Positions 18,954 to 27,085 of a DNA stretch of 64,000 nt are shown here, in pieces. Both the position numbers and the translations under genes were made by a program. Origin of the DNA: Emticicia sp. CRIBPO (GTDB lineage: Bacteria; Bacteroidota; Bacteroidia; Cytophagales; Spirosomataceae); assembly GCF_009905725.1 (NCBI RefSeq), contig NZ_JAAAKV010000003.1:1-64000 (forward strand). The letters run 5' to 3'. The notes beneath the pieces are model-generated. The model was not told the origin of the DNA and did no database searches. It saw only the letters and a program-made list of their open reading frames with translations. Numbering within the stretch: position 1 is the stretch's first letter; each line of letters starts with the position of its first letter.

Positions 18954-19619
18954 ATGATTATTGATATACATTCCCATCAGAGGGATCATGCTGCGAATAT
19001 AAAAAAACATTTCAACATTATAATTCCGCAGGAAGAAACTGAAGACATTGAGCTTGATGCAGCCACTGTTTATTCGGCGGGGATACATCCCTGGTACATT
19101 GCAGAAACCGGTTTTAAGGACCAGTTGGGCTGGCTGAGGCAGCTGGCTAAAGATGACCGGGTCAGGATGATCGGGGAGTGCGGCATAGACAAGCTCAAAG
19201 GGCCGTCACTTGGTATCCAGGAAGAGGTTTTCATCAGGCAGATCAGGATAGCGGAGGAATTTCGCAAGCCGGTCATTGTCCATTGCGTGAGGGCTTTTAA
19301 TGAGATGATATCCATCAAAAAGGTGGTCAGACCCAAGGTGCCGGTGATCATTCACGGCTATCAGAAAAAGCCGGAATTGGGTTTACAGCTGATCGAAAAA
19401 GGCTTTTATCTATCGTTGGGAGCAGATTTACTCCGGGATGAAAGCCAGGCCGGACAGCTTCTAAAACAAATGGACCTGTCGAAGCTATTTCTTGAAACAG
19501 ATGACAGCGAAGCAGATATTGTTTCCATTTACCGGAAAGCATCAGAGATTTTAGCGATGCCACTGCACGAACTGGAGGAATTGATTTATGAAAATTATTT
19601 GGGATTATATATTGAATAG
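18954..19619 (+). CDS. TatD-family metal-dependent hydrolase
   Basis: The 221-aa product begins IIDIHSHQ, the metal-binding HxH of TatD-type amidohydrolases. It continues with GIHPWY, IGECGIDK (metal Glu), KPVIVHCVRAFNEM and VIIHGYQKKP (metal His residues) and a final FLETDDSE Asp. TatD enzymes are nucleases or deacylases; the exact substrate here is open. At 221 aa it is shorter than E. coli TatD (about 260), as usual for the Bacteroidota subgroup. It starts a two-gene operon with tcdA, which begins 3 bp after its stop. Confidence 0.85.
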   Translation: MIIDIHSHQRDHAANIKKHFNIIIPQEETEDIELDAATVYSAGIHPWYIAETGFKDQLGWLRQLAKDDRVRMIGECGIDKLKGPSLGIQEEVFIRQIRIAEEFRKPVIVHCVRAFNEMISIKKVVRPKVPVIIHGYQKKPELGLQLIEKGFYLSLGADLLRDESQAGQLLKQMDLSKLFLETDDSEADIVSIYRKASEILAMPLHELEELIYENYLGLYIE

Positions 19620-19622
19620 AAA

Positions 19623-20399
19623 ATGAGCGATTTGAAGTGGCTCTCCAGAACGGAGCTGTTGATCGGAAACGAAAAAATAAACAAATTACAGCAATCCCAC
19701 GTCCTGATTGTAGGTTTGGGAGGCGTGGGTTCATTTGCTGCAGAATACATCTGCAGGTCAGGGGTAGGGCAAATGACGATCGTAGACGGCGACGTGGTGG
19801 ATCCTACCAACCGTAACCGCCAGCTACCTGCCCTGGCTACTACCCACGGCGTTTCAAAAGCGGGTTGGATGGCTGAGCGTTTGCTGTCTATTAACCCTGA
19901 CTTGAAGCTGAAGGTTGTCAACGAATTCCTCAGCCCGGAAAAGTGCGAGGAAATTTTACAGGAGGAATACGATTATGTGATGGATTGTATTGACAGCATC
20001 ACACCCAAACTGACCCTGATATCGACCGCTTACCGTTTGAATAAAAAAATAGTGAGTTCAATGGGAGCGGGCGGAAAAATGGACCCTACCAAGGTTAAAG
20101 TAGCTGATCTGTATGATACTTATGAATGTAAACTGGCCCAGTACATAAGGAAAAGAGCTAAAAAAGAAGGCATTTCTGCCGGAGTATATGCTGTTTTCTC
20201 CACTGAAGAAATGGACAAAAATTCTTTGATCATGACCGACGGGAGCAATTTCAAACAATCAGCCTACGGAACAATCTCTTATTTGCCTGCCACATTCGGC
20301 GGGGTGGCGGCTTCGGTGGTCATCAGGGACCTGACGGGCTACCCGATTGATCTTGAAAAAAGGCCGAAAGTGATCCGTAAGAAAATGAAAAAGAAATAA
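19623..20399 (+). CDS. tcdA: tRNA threonylcarbamoyladenosine dehydratase
   Basis: The 258-aa ThiF/E1-like enzyme uses ATP to convert t6A at position 37 of ANN-decoding tRNAs to its cyclic form. It shows the nucleotide-binding GLGGVGS loop (31-37), the DGDVVDPTNRNRQ segment with the catalytic Arg region (about 55-67), DCIDSITPK, and the TcdA-specific SSMGAGGKMDPTKVKVADL and FGGVAASVVIRDL stretches. The C-terminus is very basic. It is translated right after the TatD gene (3-bp gap). Confidence 0.92.
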   Translation: MSDLKWLSRTELLIGNEKINKLQQSHVLIVGLGGVGSFAAEYICRSGVGQMTIVDGDVVDPTNRNRQLPALATTHGVSKAGWMAERLLSINPDLKLKVVNEFLSPEKCEEILQEEYDYVMDCIDSITPKLTLISTAYRLNKKIVSSMGAGGKMDPTKVKVADLYDTYECKLAQYIRKRAKKEGISAGVYAVFSTEEMDKNSLIMTDGSNFKQSAYGTISYLPATFGGVAASVVIRDLTGYPIDLEKRPKVIRKKMKKK

Positions 20400-20520
20400 G
20401 TTGATCCGGTTTAAATTACCGGTACCGGATTCTGCATAAAAAAAGTCCGGTATTGGTGATTATATGATTCAAATTAGGTTTTTTTGTAATCCTTTAAATT
20501 AAGAACATCCAGTTAACATA

Positions 20521-21921
20521 ATGAAAACCAAAATAGAAAATCTAACGCCGGGAGAAATCGTCACAGAACTTGATAAATACATAATCGGACAGGCCGATGC
20601 CAAAAAGAATGTGGCCATCGCTCTTCGTAACAGGTGGAGGCGGATGAACGCCAGACCTGAAATGCAGCAGGAAATTATACCTAATAATATATTGATGATC
20701 GGTTCTACAGGTGTGGGTAAGACAGAGATTGCCCGCAGGCTGGCCAAAATCGCGGATGCCCCCTTTACCAAAGTAGAAGCTTCGAAATTTACAGAGGTAG
20801 GCTATGTAGGAAGAGATGTGGAGAGTATGGTGAGAGACCTGGTAGAGCAATCCGTTAACATGGTAAAAACCTCTAAAAAAGAGGAAGTGAGAATAAAAGC
20901 GGCAGAAGCAGTAGAAGAGAAAATCCTTTCTATCCTGATTCCTCCTGTAACAGGAAGCAAAAGCCACTCCAGAAAACTGAGTGATGATGATAATGAAGAG
21001 TCTGCCGATATACCGGCTTCAGACGAGGCCCTGAATGAAAAAACACGGGAGGCTTTCAGGGAAAAACTCAAAAAAGGAGAACTGGATCAGCGTAAAATAG
21101 AAATCGACATCCAGTCATCGGGCGTATCGCCCATCGGTGTGATGGGAGGGCCTATTGACGATCTTTCGATGATGAACATCCAGGAGATGATCGGGGGGAT
21201 GATGCCGAGGAACAATAAGAAAAGAAAAGTAACCATAGCTGAGGCCAGGAAGATATTGATGGAAGAAGAGTCTGCCAAGCTCATTGACATGGATGAGGTG
21301 AAAGAAGAAGCCATCTGGAAAGCTGAAAACCTGGGGATGATCTTTATTGATGAAATCGACAAGATTGCTTCTTCAGGCGGAAAATCCGGTCCGGATGTGA
21401 GCAGGGAAGGGGTTCAGCGTGATTTGCTCCCGATTGTGGAAGGATCAACCGTCAACACCAAACATGGTTCCATCAAAACCGACCACATCCTTTTCATAGC
21501 TGCCGGAGCTTTTCATGTATCTAAACCATCGGACCTGATTCCTGAACTCCAGGGACGTTTCCCGATCCGTGTGGAACTGGAATCCCTGACGGAAGAAAAC
21601 TTCTACCAGATATTAAAAACACCGAAAAACGCCCTTACCAAGCAATATATTGCTATGCTGGAGTCTGAAGGGGTAGAGCTTGAATTTAAGGAGGAAGCCC
21701 TTAAAGAACTGGCTTCGCTGGCTTTTGAGGCTAACCTGGAAGTGGAAAACATCGGTGCCAGAAGGCTGCAAACCGTCATGAGCCATTTATTGAATGATAT
21801 TCTTTTTGATGTACCTGACCGTATCCAGACCGGGACGAAGATTGTGGTAGACAGGGAGATGGTGCTTGAAAGACTGTCCGGCCTTATCAAAAACAAAGAT
21901 CTGAGCCAGTACATTTTATAA
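20521..21921 (+). CDS. hslU: ATP-dependent protease ATPase subunit HslU
   Basis: The 466-aa AAA+ unfoldase feeds substrates to the HslV peptidase. It begins with the typical LTPGEIVTELDKYIIGQ and NRWRRM segments, then Walker A GSTGVGKT (61-68), the pore-loop KFTEVGYVGRDVESMVRD, an intermediate domain (about 110-240), Walker B (FIDEIDKIA), sensor regions and the C-terminal LSQYIL tail that docks into HslV. No hslV lies next to it in this window. The gene has its own 121-bp leader, where only imperfect CCGGT/ACCGG and TACCGGA/TCCGGTA inverted repeats are seen. Confidence 0.97.
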   Translation: MKTKIENLTPGEIVTELDKYIIGQADAKKNVAIALRNRWRRMNARPEMQQEIIPNNILMIGSTGVGKTEIARRLAKIADAPFTKVEASKFTEVGYVGRDVESMVRDLVEQSVNMVKTSKKEEVRIKAAEAVEEKILSILIPPVTGSKSHSRKLSDDDNEESADIPASDEALNEKTREAFREKLKKGELDQRKIEIDIQSSGVSPIGVMGGPIDDLSMMNIQEMIGGMMPRNNKKRKVTIAEARKILMEEESAKLIDMDEVKEEAIWKAENLGMIFIDEIDKIASSGGKSGPDVSREGVQRDLLPIVEGSTVNTKHGSIKTDHILFIAAGAFHVSKPSDLIPELQGRFPIRVELESLTEENFYQILKTPKNALTKQYIAMLESEGVELEFKEEALKELASLAFEANLEVENIGARRLQTVMSHLLNDILFDVPDRIQTGTKIVVDREMVLERLSGLIKNKDLSQYIL

Positions 21922-21930
21922 TATTACAGG

Positions 21931-21951
21931 GTTCCGGATCTTTTCCGGAAC
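21931..21951 (+). terminator. Probable hslU terminator hairpin
   Basis: GTTCCGGA (21931-21938) and TCCGGAAC (21944-21951) form an 8-bp stem with a 5-nt loop, followed by TCTTCTTCATT, only mildly T-rich. It sits 10 bp after the hslU stop. Confidence 0.55.
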
Positions 21952-22036
21952 TCTTCTTCATTAAGCTGCCCGTTTTCAGAACAATTTAGCCAAAGCGATT
22001 GTTGGTTAATTAAAGAAAATTCTGAAAACAAGGCTC

Positions 22037-23020
22037 ATGACTTCCGATCAATATTCTTCTCAAAAACTGGATGGCTTGCGGCTTGTGGGTGACCCGTCCG
22101 CTGATCTGGTCGTGGAGCAACTACTGGCTAAAAACGGACAGGCCTATGCCAGGGAAATGATGAAAAAGCTGGTCGATTTCAGAGACGATCATTTCTTCAG
22201 CGAAGATCCGGTCCTGAAAGACTTTTATACTCAGAATGCCCGCATTCCCGGATTTCTGAACAGGAAGGACATCATCAGGGCGACTGATTTTTATACCAGG
22301 TATCAGAGAGAAATCGGGGTTATTCTCGGATGTTATTCCCTGCCGTACTGCTACCTCGCCGAAGACGGAGCCAGGGTGCTGCAAATATCCGGAAGGATCA
22401 AAAACGATACTTACAACCGACTGAAAGAAACCGGGCATTTTCTCAGGAATGTCATGAAGGTGGACGCCTGGGAAAACGGCAGCATTTTTCAGATTCTGCT
22501 CAAAATACGCCTTTTACATGCCGTCAGCCGATATTTTACCCTTCTCTCCGGTCGCTGGAACATGGACTGGGGTTATCCGGTCAACCAGGAAGACATGGCA
22601 GGAACTAATCTCTCTTTCTCATTTATTGTCGTTAAGGGCCTGATAAAACTCGGTATTCAACCCGATTCTGTACAGGAGAATGCCTATTTACTGACCTGGA
22701 GCGGCATAGGTCAGATCATGGGTATAGAGCCGGGTTTACTGGTGAATACTTACAAGGAAGCGTATCACCTGGATAAGGCGATTGCCTTGCGGCATTTCAG
22801 AAAGTCAGAAGTGGGGGTGGAGTTGACGGATGCCCTGATGAACTGTTATGCAACCATCGCCGACAGTGAACTGGTGGCCGGACTATTCCGGAGTCAGTCC
22901 AGGCTGCTCCTCGGAGAAAAATATGCAGACCTGCTCGGAATTCCCAAAGCACGCATCTCTGTTCCTGTATTAAACCTTTTCAATAAGACTTCATCTTTTT
23001 TTACCAATATTTACGCTTAA
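22037..23020 (+). CDS. MpaB/Lcp-family oxygenase-like protein (DUF2236)
   Basis: The 327-aa product resembles the DUF2236 family, which includes the latex-clearing oxygenase Lcp and fungal MpaB; both act on isoprenoid chains, and Lcp binds b-type heme. The family core IRLLHAVSRYF carries conserved R158 and H161; then GYPVNQEDMAGTNLSFSFIVVKGL matches the usual downstream segment, and the C-terminus has the typical helical LLGEKYADLLGIP. No signal peptide is visible. It heads a tight three-gene unit with a TetR-like protein (13-bp gap) and an ABC1 kinase (12-bp gap), hinting at an isoprenoid or quinone substrate, which is inference only. Confidence 0.75.
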   Translation: MTSDQYSSQKLDGLRLVGDPSADLVVEQLLAKNGQAYAREMMKKLVDFRDDHFFSEDPVLKDFYTQNARIPGFLNRKDIIRATDFYTRYQREIGVILGCYSLPYCYLAEDGARVLQISGRIKNDTYNRLKETGHFLRNVMKVDAWENGSIFQILLKIRLLHAVSRYFTLLSGRWNMDWGYPVNQEDMAGTNLSFSFIVVKGLIKLGIQPDSVQENAYLLTWSGIGQIMGIEPGLLVNTYKEAYHLDKAIALRHFRKSEVGVELTDALMNCYATIADSELVAGLFRSQSRLLLGEKYADLLGIPKARISVPVLNLFNKTSSFFTNIYA

Positions 23021-23033
23021 AATTGTTAATCCG

Positions 23034-23672
23034 ATGGCTCACAAAATCAAAGAAAAATACATTGCTTATATCCTCGAAAACGGCACCGAGCCTGAATCCA
23101 TCTATAAGTTTGCGAAATCCCTTAAAATAAAGGAGGAAGAATTTTACGAAAATTATAATTCGTTTAAACAGATTCAGAACGACATCTGGAAGGATTATTT
23201 TACCGAAACCATCAGCCTGATTCAGAAAGAGGAAGTTTACGCAGGGTATTCTGTGAGGGAAAAGCTCCTGGCTTTCTTTTATACGCTGATAGAAACCCTC
23301 AAATCATCCCGGAGTTTTGTGCTGAAAAGTTATGAAACACTGGATCAGCCCCTGAACCTGAAGTCCAACCCTGTTCTGGCCGATGCCAAACAGGTATTTA
23401 TAGAATTTGCAGGCGACCTGATGATGGAAGGACGCGAAACGAGGGAAGTGGAATCCAGACCGATTCCCCAGATTGCCCAGAAATACCCTGACCTGATGTG
23501 GACGCTGTGTCTCAGTATCATTGACTTCTGGATCAAGGACTACAGCAAACTGTTTGAGAAAACAGATACCCTGATTGAAAAATCAGTGAACACCGCCATG
23601 GACTGGATCGGCCGTAACCCGCTGGATTCTCTTCTGGACTTAGGTAAGTTTTTATTTCAAAACAGAAAATAA
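23034..23672 (+). CDS. TetR-like regulator with C-terminal ligand domain
   Basis: The 212-aa all-helical product has an N-terminal stretch (about 1-50: KEKYIAYILENGTEPESIYKFAKSLKIKEEEFYENYNSF) laid out like a divergent TetR helix-turn-helix, ending where the recognition helix and FYENY (TetR FYxHF-like) should be. The rest (about 55-212) resembles a TetR C-terminal sensing domain. It lies between the oxygenase and the ABC1 kinase genes with short gaps, so it probably controls this cassette. The HTH is weak and might not bind DNA. Confidence 0.65.
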   Translation: MAHKIKEKYIAYILENGTEPESIYKFAKSLKIKEEEFYENYNSFKQIQNDIWKDYFTETISLIQKEEVYAGYSVREKLLAFFYTLIETLKSSRSFVLKSYETLDQPLNLKSNPVLADAKQVFIEFAGDLMMEGRETREVESRPIPQIAQKYPDLMWTLCLSIIDFWIKDYSKLFEKTDTLIEKSVNTAMDWIGRNPLDSLLDLGKFLFQNRK

Positions 23673-23684
23673 CCCCCACAGCTC

Positions 23685-25022
23685 ATGAAATCACAGGAAA
23701 GTATCCCGGTATCCAAGGTGGCCCGTGCCACCCAGTTTGTCAAGGCCACCGCCCAGGTAGGAGGAAACTACATCAAACATTATAGCAAGAAGCTGATCGA
23801 TCCTTCTCTGACCAAAGATCAGCTGCACCAGGAAAATGCGACCGATGTTTACAACGCCCTGTCGAAGCTGAAAGGCAGTGCCCTCAAAATGGCCCAGATG
23901 ATGAGTATGGACAAAAACCTGTTGCCAAGGGCTTATACAGAAAAATTTGCCATGTCTCAGTATTCCGCTCCGCCTTTGTCGGCTCCTTTGGTGCTGAAAA
24001 CCTTCAAGGCCGCTTTCGGAAAGTCTCCGGCAGATATCTTTGATTCCTTTTCTTTTGAAGCCAGCAATGCCGCTTCTATCGGACAGGTGCACCAGGCCTA
24101 TAAAGACGGTAAGAAGCTGGCTGTCAAAATCCAGTATCCCGGTGTGGCTTCCAGCATCAGTTCCGACCTTAAAATGGCCCGTCCGCTGGCTGTCCAGTTG
24201 CTGAATCTTAATGACGCTGAAATTGACCGCTACTTTGAAGAAGTGGAGACCAAGCTGCTCGAGGAAGCCGATTATGTGCTGGAACTGAACCGCTCTATAG
24301 AACTTACCAAAGCTTCGTCGGTCATTAAAGATTTGTTTTTCCCGACTTATTACCCTGAATATTCTGCCGATAAGATCATCACGATGGACTGGATCGACGG
24401 CATGCATTTGAAAGAGTTCCTGCAGACCAACCCCTCACAGGAAGTCAGAGACCGGATCGGACAGGCTTTGTGGGACTTTTATAACCATCAGATCCATGTT
24501 TTGCAGCAGGTACACGCAGACCCGCACCCGGGCAATTTTCTTTTCACGCCGGAAGGTAATCTGGGCATTATAGATTTCGGATGTATCAAGGTCATTCCGG
24601 ATCATTTTTACAGAAATTACTTCTCACTCATCAACCACGATACACTCAAAGACCGCGAGGCCATGAATAAGGTCTTTACGGAACTTGAATTTATCCTGAA
24701 AGAAGATTCGCCCGAATTACAGGTATTTTTCTTTGACCTGTTTTACAAGATGATCGAGATACTGGGCCGTCCGTTTGCCTCGGAAACCTTCGATTTCGGG
24801 CAGGATGCCTATGTGGATGAGGTATATGGCTATTTTGAATATGTTTCCAACGTCAAAGAGCTGAAACAGGCCAATGCCGCCAGGGGCTCACAGCACGGAT
24901 TGTATGTCAACAGGACTTATTTCGGACTTTATACCTTGCTGAATGACCTGAAAGCCAATATCCGAACCACCAAACCGGACTGGCTGAGGTCGGAAGAGGA
25001 GCTGGAAAGGCTGAAATCATAA
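23685..25022 (+). CDS. ABC1/AarF/UbiB-family kinase-like protein
   Basis: The 445-aa product belongs to the atypical protein-kinase-like ABC1 family, whose members UbiB and COQ8 support quinone biosynthesis or isoprenoid-lipid handling. Visible are the KxGQ-like element LKGSALKMAQMMSMD (about 62-76), the Ala-rich loop NAASIGQVHQA (about 128-138), the kinase Lys K148 in LAVKIQYPG, the HADPHPGNFLF catalytic loop and IIDFGC metal-binding Asp. No C-terminal membrane pair is obvious, unlike E. coli UbiB. It is the last gene of the oxygenase-TetR-ABC1 unit. Confidence 0.9.
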   Translation: MKSQESIPVSKVARATQFVKATAQVGGNYIKHYSKKLIDPSLTKDQLHQENATDVYNALSKLKGSALKMAQMMSMDKNLLPRAYTEKFAMSQYSAPPLSAPLVLKTFKAAFGKSPADIFDSFSFEASNAASIGQVHQAYKDGKKLAVKIQYPGVASSISSDLKMARPLAVQLLNLNDAEIDRYFEEVETKLLEEADYVLELNRSIELTKASSVIKDLFFPTYYPEYSADKIITMDWIDGMHLKEFLQTNPSQEVRDRIGQALWDFYNHQIHVLQQVHADPHPGNFLFTPEGNLGIIDFGCIKVIPDHFYRNYFSLINHDTLKDREAMNKVFTELEFILKEDSPELQVFFFDLFYKMIEILGRPFASETFDFGQDAYVDEVYGYFEYVSNVKELKQANAARGSQHGLYVNRTYFGLYTLLNDLKANIRTTKPDWLRSEEELERLKS

Positions 25023-25059
25023 AGTAGGGGCGGGGCTGCAATCCCTCGCATAGTTTTAT

Positions 25060-25067
25060 TAGTTTTG
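25060..25067 (+). promoter_or_regulatory. -7 promoter box (TAGTTTTG) before the class V aminotransferase gene
   Basis: An exact TAnnTTTG match lies 42 bp before the TTG start. No clear -33 element. Confidence 0.45.
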
Positions 25068-25109
25068 CGGAGGTTCCCGGTCTGACGGGACCATTAAACA
25101 GACCAGCAT

Positions 25110-26192
25110 TTGAAATCGTTAAGTTTTTATCCGGGGCCGTCGAAAGTTTATCCAGAGATTGAAGCATTCATGAATGAAGCCTTTGAAGACGGCATTCTGG
25201 AGCAGAATCACCGGAGTGAAGCTTTCATGGCTTTGCTGAAAGATACCCTGGATACCCTCAAAAAAAGACTTGACATTCCTGAAGATTACCATGTGTTTTT
25301 TACCTCTTCTGCCACCGAATGCTGGGAGATATCTACCCAGTCGCTGATCAGGGGTAAGGCTCAGTTTCTTTACAGCGGGGCTTTCGGTAAAAAATGGTTC
25401 AAATATGCCGTAACCAATCCCCAAATCAATCCTACCGAGAAATATCCGAAGCCGGTACTGAGGGGTTCCCGTTTTTTTGAAGACCAGGAAGCGGCCACTG
25501 TCGAAATTGATCCTGAAAATGATCTGTTGTGCCTCGTCGACAATGAAACCTCCAACGGCACCCAGATCAATACAGAAAACCTGGAAAAATTAAGAAGGCT
25601 CAATCCCAGTGCTGTACTGATGGTGGATGCCACCTCGTCTTTTGGTGGTGTAGCCCACGATTTTGCCCTGGCCGACGTCTGGTTTGCTTCTGTGCAGAAA
25701 TGCCTGGGAATGCCCTCCGGCATGAGCATTATGCTGGTTTCACCTAAGGCCATTGCCCTGGCCAGGGAGGTCAATGAGCGGAATCACTACAACAGCCTGC
25801 TCAATATCCTGGAGAATTTTGATCAGTATCAGACCCATTATACCCCCAACATACTCAGTATTTTCTTACTGAAAAGACTGAATCATATTTTGCCCTCTAT
25901 CGGGGAGATAGACAAGAAAACCAAAGCCCGTGCTGCGGATTTTTATGCATTTATAAAAAACGAAACGACCTTTGACCTGGTAGTCAGTAACGAAAATACC
26001 CGTTCTGATACGGTTTTTGCCATAAAGTCAGATCCTGAGCAACTGAAGGTGCTGAAAGGCAAAGCTAAGGAGCAGGGCATTATCCTGGGCAACGGGTATG
26101 GGGAATGGAAAGAAAATTCATTCCGGATTGCTAATTTTCCGGCCATTACCGATGAGGATTTTGACAGGCTCAAAAACGTGCTTCGTTCATAA
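25110..26192 (+). CDS. Class V aminotransferase (phosphoserine aminotransferase-like)
   Basis: The 360-aa PLP enzyme opens SLSFYPGPSKVYP, like SerC. It has D173 (VDATSS) contacting the PLP ring nitrogen and K197 (ASVQKCLG) as the Schiff-base Lys, both in expected positions. Overall it looks like the SerC/alanine-glyoxylate group, but the HHTSSATECWE substrate region differs from classical SerC, so serine biosynthesis is probable, not certain. The start is TTG: the in-frame upstream stop is at 25095-25097 and no ATG or GTG lies between. A -7 box lies 42 bp upstream. Confidence 0.82.
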   Translation: MKSLSFYPGPSKVYPEIEAFMNEAFEDGILEQNHRSEAFMALLKDTLDTLKKRLDIPEDYHVFFTSSATECWEISTQSLIRGKAQFLYSGAFGKKWFKYAVTNPQINPTEKYPKPVLRGSRFFEDQEAATVEIDPENDLLCLVDNETSNGTQINTENLEKLRRLNPSAVLMVDATSSFGGVAHDFALADVWFASVQKCLGMPSGMSIMLVSPKAIALAREVNERNHYNSLLNILENFDQYQTHYTPNILSIFLLKRLNHILPSIGEIDKKTKARAADFYAFIKNETTFDLVVSNENTRSDTVFAIKSDPEQLKVLKGKAKEQGIILGNGYGEWKENSFRIANFPAITDEDFDRLKNVLRS

Positions 26193-26200
26193 AATTTGTT

Positions 26201-26208
26201 TAAATTTG
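26201..26208 (+). promoter_or_regulatory. -7 promoter box (TAAATTTG) before marC
   Basis: An exact TAnnTTTG match lies 31 bp before the marC ATG, beginning 8 bp after the preceding stop codon. Confidence 0.55.
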
Positions 26209-26239
26209 TCTTATCACTATCTCTAAAACCCCCGGAATC

Positions 26240-26812
26240 ATGCATTTTGATATCAAAGAAATATTTTCAGTTACGCTGATCCTCTTTTCCATTATCGATA
26301 TTCTGGGATCCATTCCCATTATCCTGAACCTGAGGAAAAAACTGGGACACATCCATGCCGAACGCACCACGATTGTTTCGGGAGGACTGATGTTCGGATA
26401 CCTGTTTTTGGGAACCGGAATCCTTAAGCTCTTTGGGGTGGATATCAAGTCATTTGCGGTAGCCGGGGCCATCATTTTGTTGCTGATCGGCTTTGAAATG
26501 ATCCTGGGGCGTGAGATTTTCAAACACAATGAATCTACCAAAGGCAAAGCCAGTTCTATCGTTCCACTGGCCTTCCCGATCATTGCCGGGGCCGGCACAA
26601 TGACTTCCCTGCTTTCTCTAAAAGCCGCCTACTACCAGGAAAACATCATCATCGGCATCATCATTAACCTCGTTCTGATTTACACGGTACTGAAATCATC
26701 CGCCTGGCTCGAAAGAAAAATCAGTCCGGGTACCATTGAAGTGCTGCAGAAAGTTTTCGGCTTGATTCTCCTTGCCATTGCCATTAAACTGATCAAGACT
26801 AACCTGGTCTGA
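26240..26812 (+). CDS. MarC-family integral membrane protein
   Basis: The 190-aa product has six apparent membrane segments and the family features FSVTLILFSIIDILGSIPIIL (TM1), GTGILKLFGVDIKSFAVAGAIILL and IVPLAFPIIAGAGTMTSLL. MarC proteins are cytoplasmic-membrane proteins of unknown transport role; the name does not imply drug resistance. It has its own -7 box. Function unknown beyond the family. Confidence 0.9.
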   Translation: MHFDIKEIFSVTLILFSIIDILGSIPIILNLRKKLGHIHAERTTIVSGGLMFGYLFLGTGILKLFGVDIKSFAVAGAIILLLIGFEMILGREIFKHNESTKGKASSIVPLAFPIIAGAGTMTSLLSLKAAYYQENIIIGIIINLVLIYTVLKSSAWLERKISPGTIEVLQKVFGLILLAIAIKLIKTNLV

Positions 26813-26914
26813 AGGGAGTGTTGAATGATAGAATGGAGAATGACAGAATGCCTGCCCGACCTGGGCTTTGCTTGTGCAGTAGTGAATGGTCGCAATGACG
26901 AAGCGTATTTGTAG

Positions 26915-26934
26915 AGACCTTGCATGCAACGTCT
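26915..26934. repeat. Degenerate dispersed-type palindrome
   Basis: The core AGACcTTGCATGCAACGTCT is a near-perfect 20-bp palindrome, and with the GTAG before it resembles the GTAGAGACGTTGCATGCAACGTCTC-type elements widely scattered between genes in Bacteroidota and other bacteria. It lies in the 273-bp gap between convergent marC and the PBP gene. Only one copy was found in the window. Confidence 0.5.
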
Positions 26935-26999
26935 GATGACAAACAAGATGGGAATTCATTTCTCATGAAAACTGAACCGGAAGAAATCCCAGCCATAAA

Positions 27000-27032
27000 A
27001 AAAGGGAGAATGCATATGCCATTCTCCCTTTT
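27000..27032. terminator. Bidirectional terminator between marC and the PBP gene
   Basis: AAAAGGGAGAATG (27000-27012) and CATTCTCCCTTTT (27020-27032) form a perfect 13-bp stem with a 7-nt loop. There are A/T tails on both sides, fitting the convergent genes. Confidence 0.8.
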
Positions 27033-27085
27033 ACTTTTATCCCCCTCCGACCTGACGGTCAAGCCGGGCGGGCTTTCTCCATTGA

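Noticed and set aside
20405-20452. Nested CCGGT/ACCGG and TACCGGA/TCCGGTA arms after tcdA as a terminator
   Set aside because: No T run follows on the plus strand, so a Rho-independent terminator is not supported.
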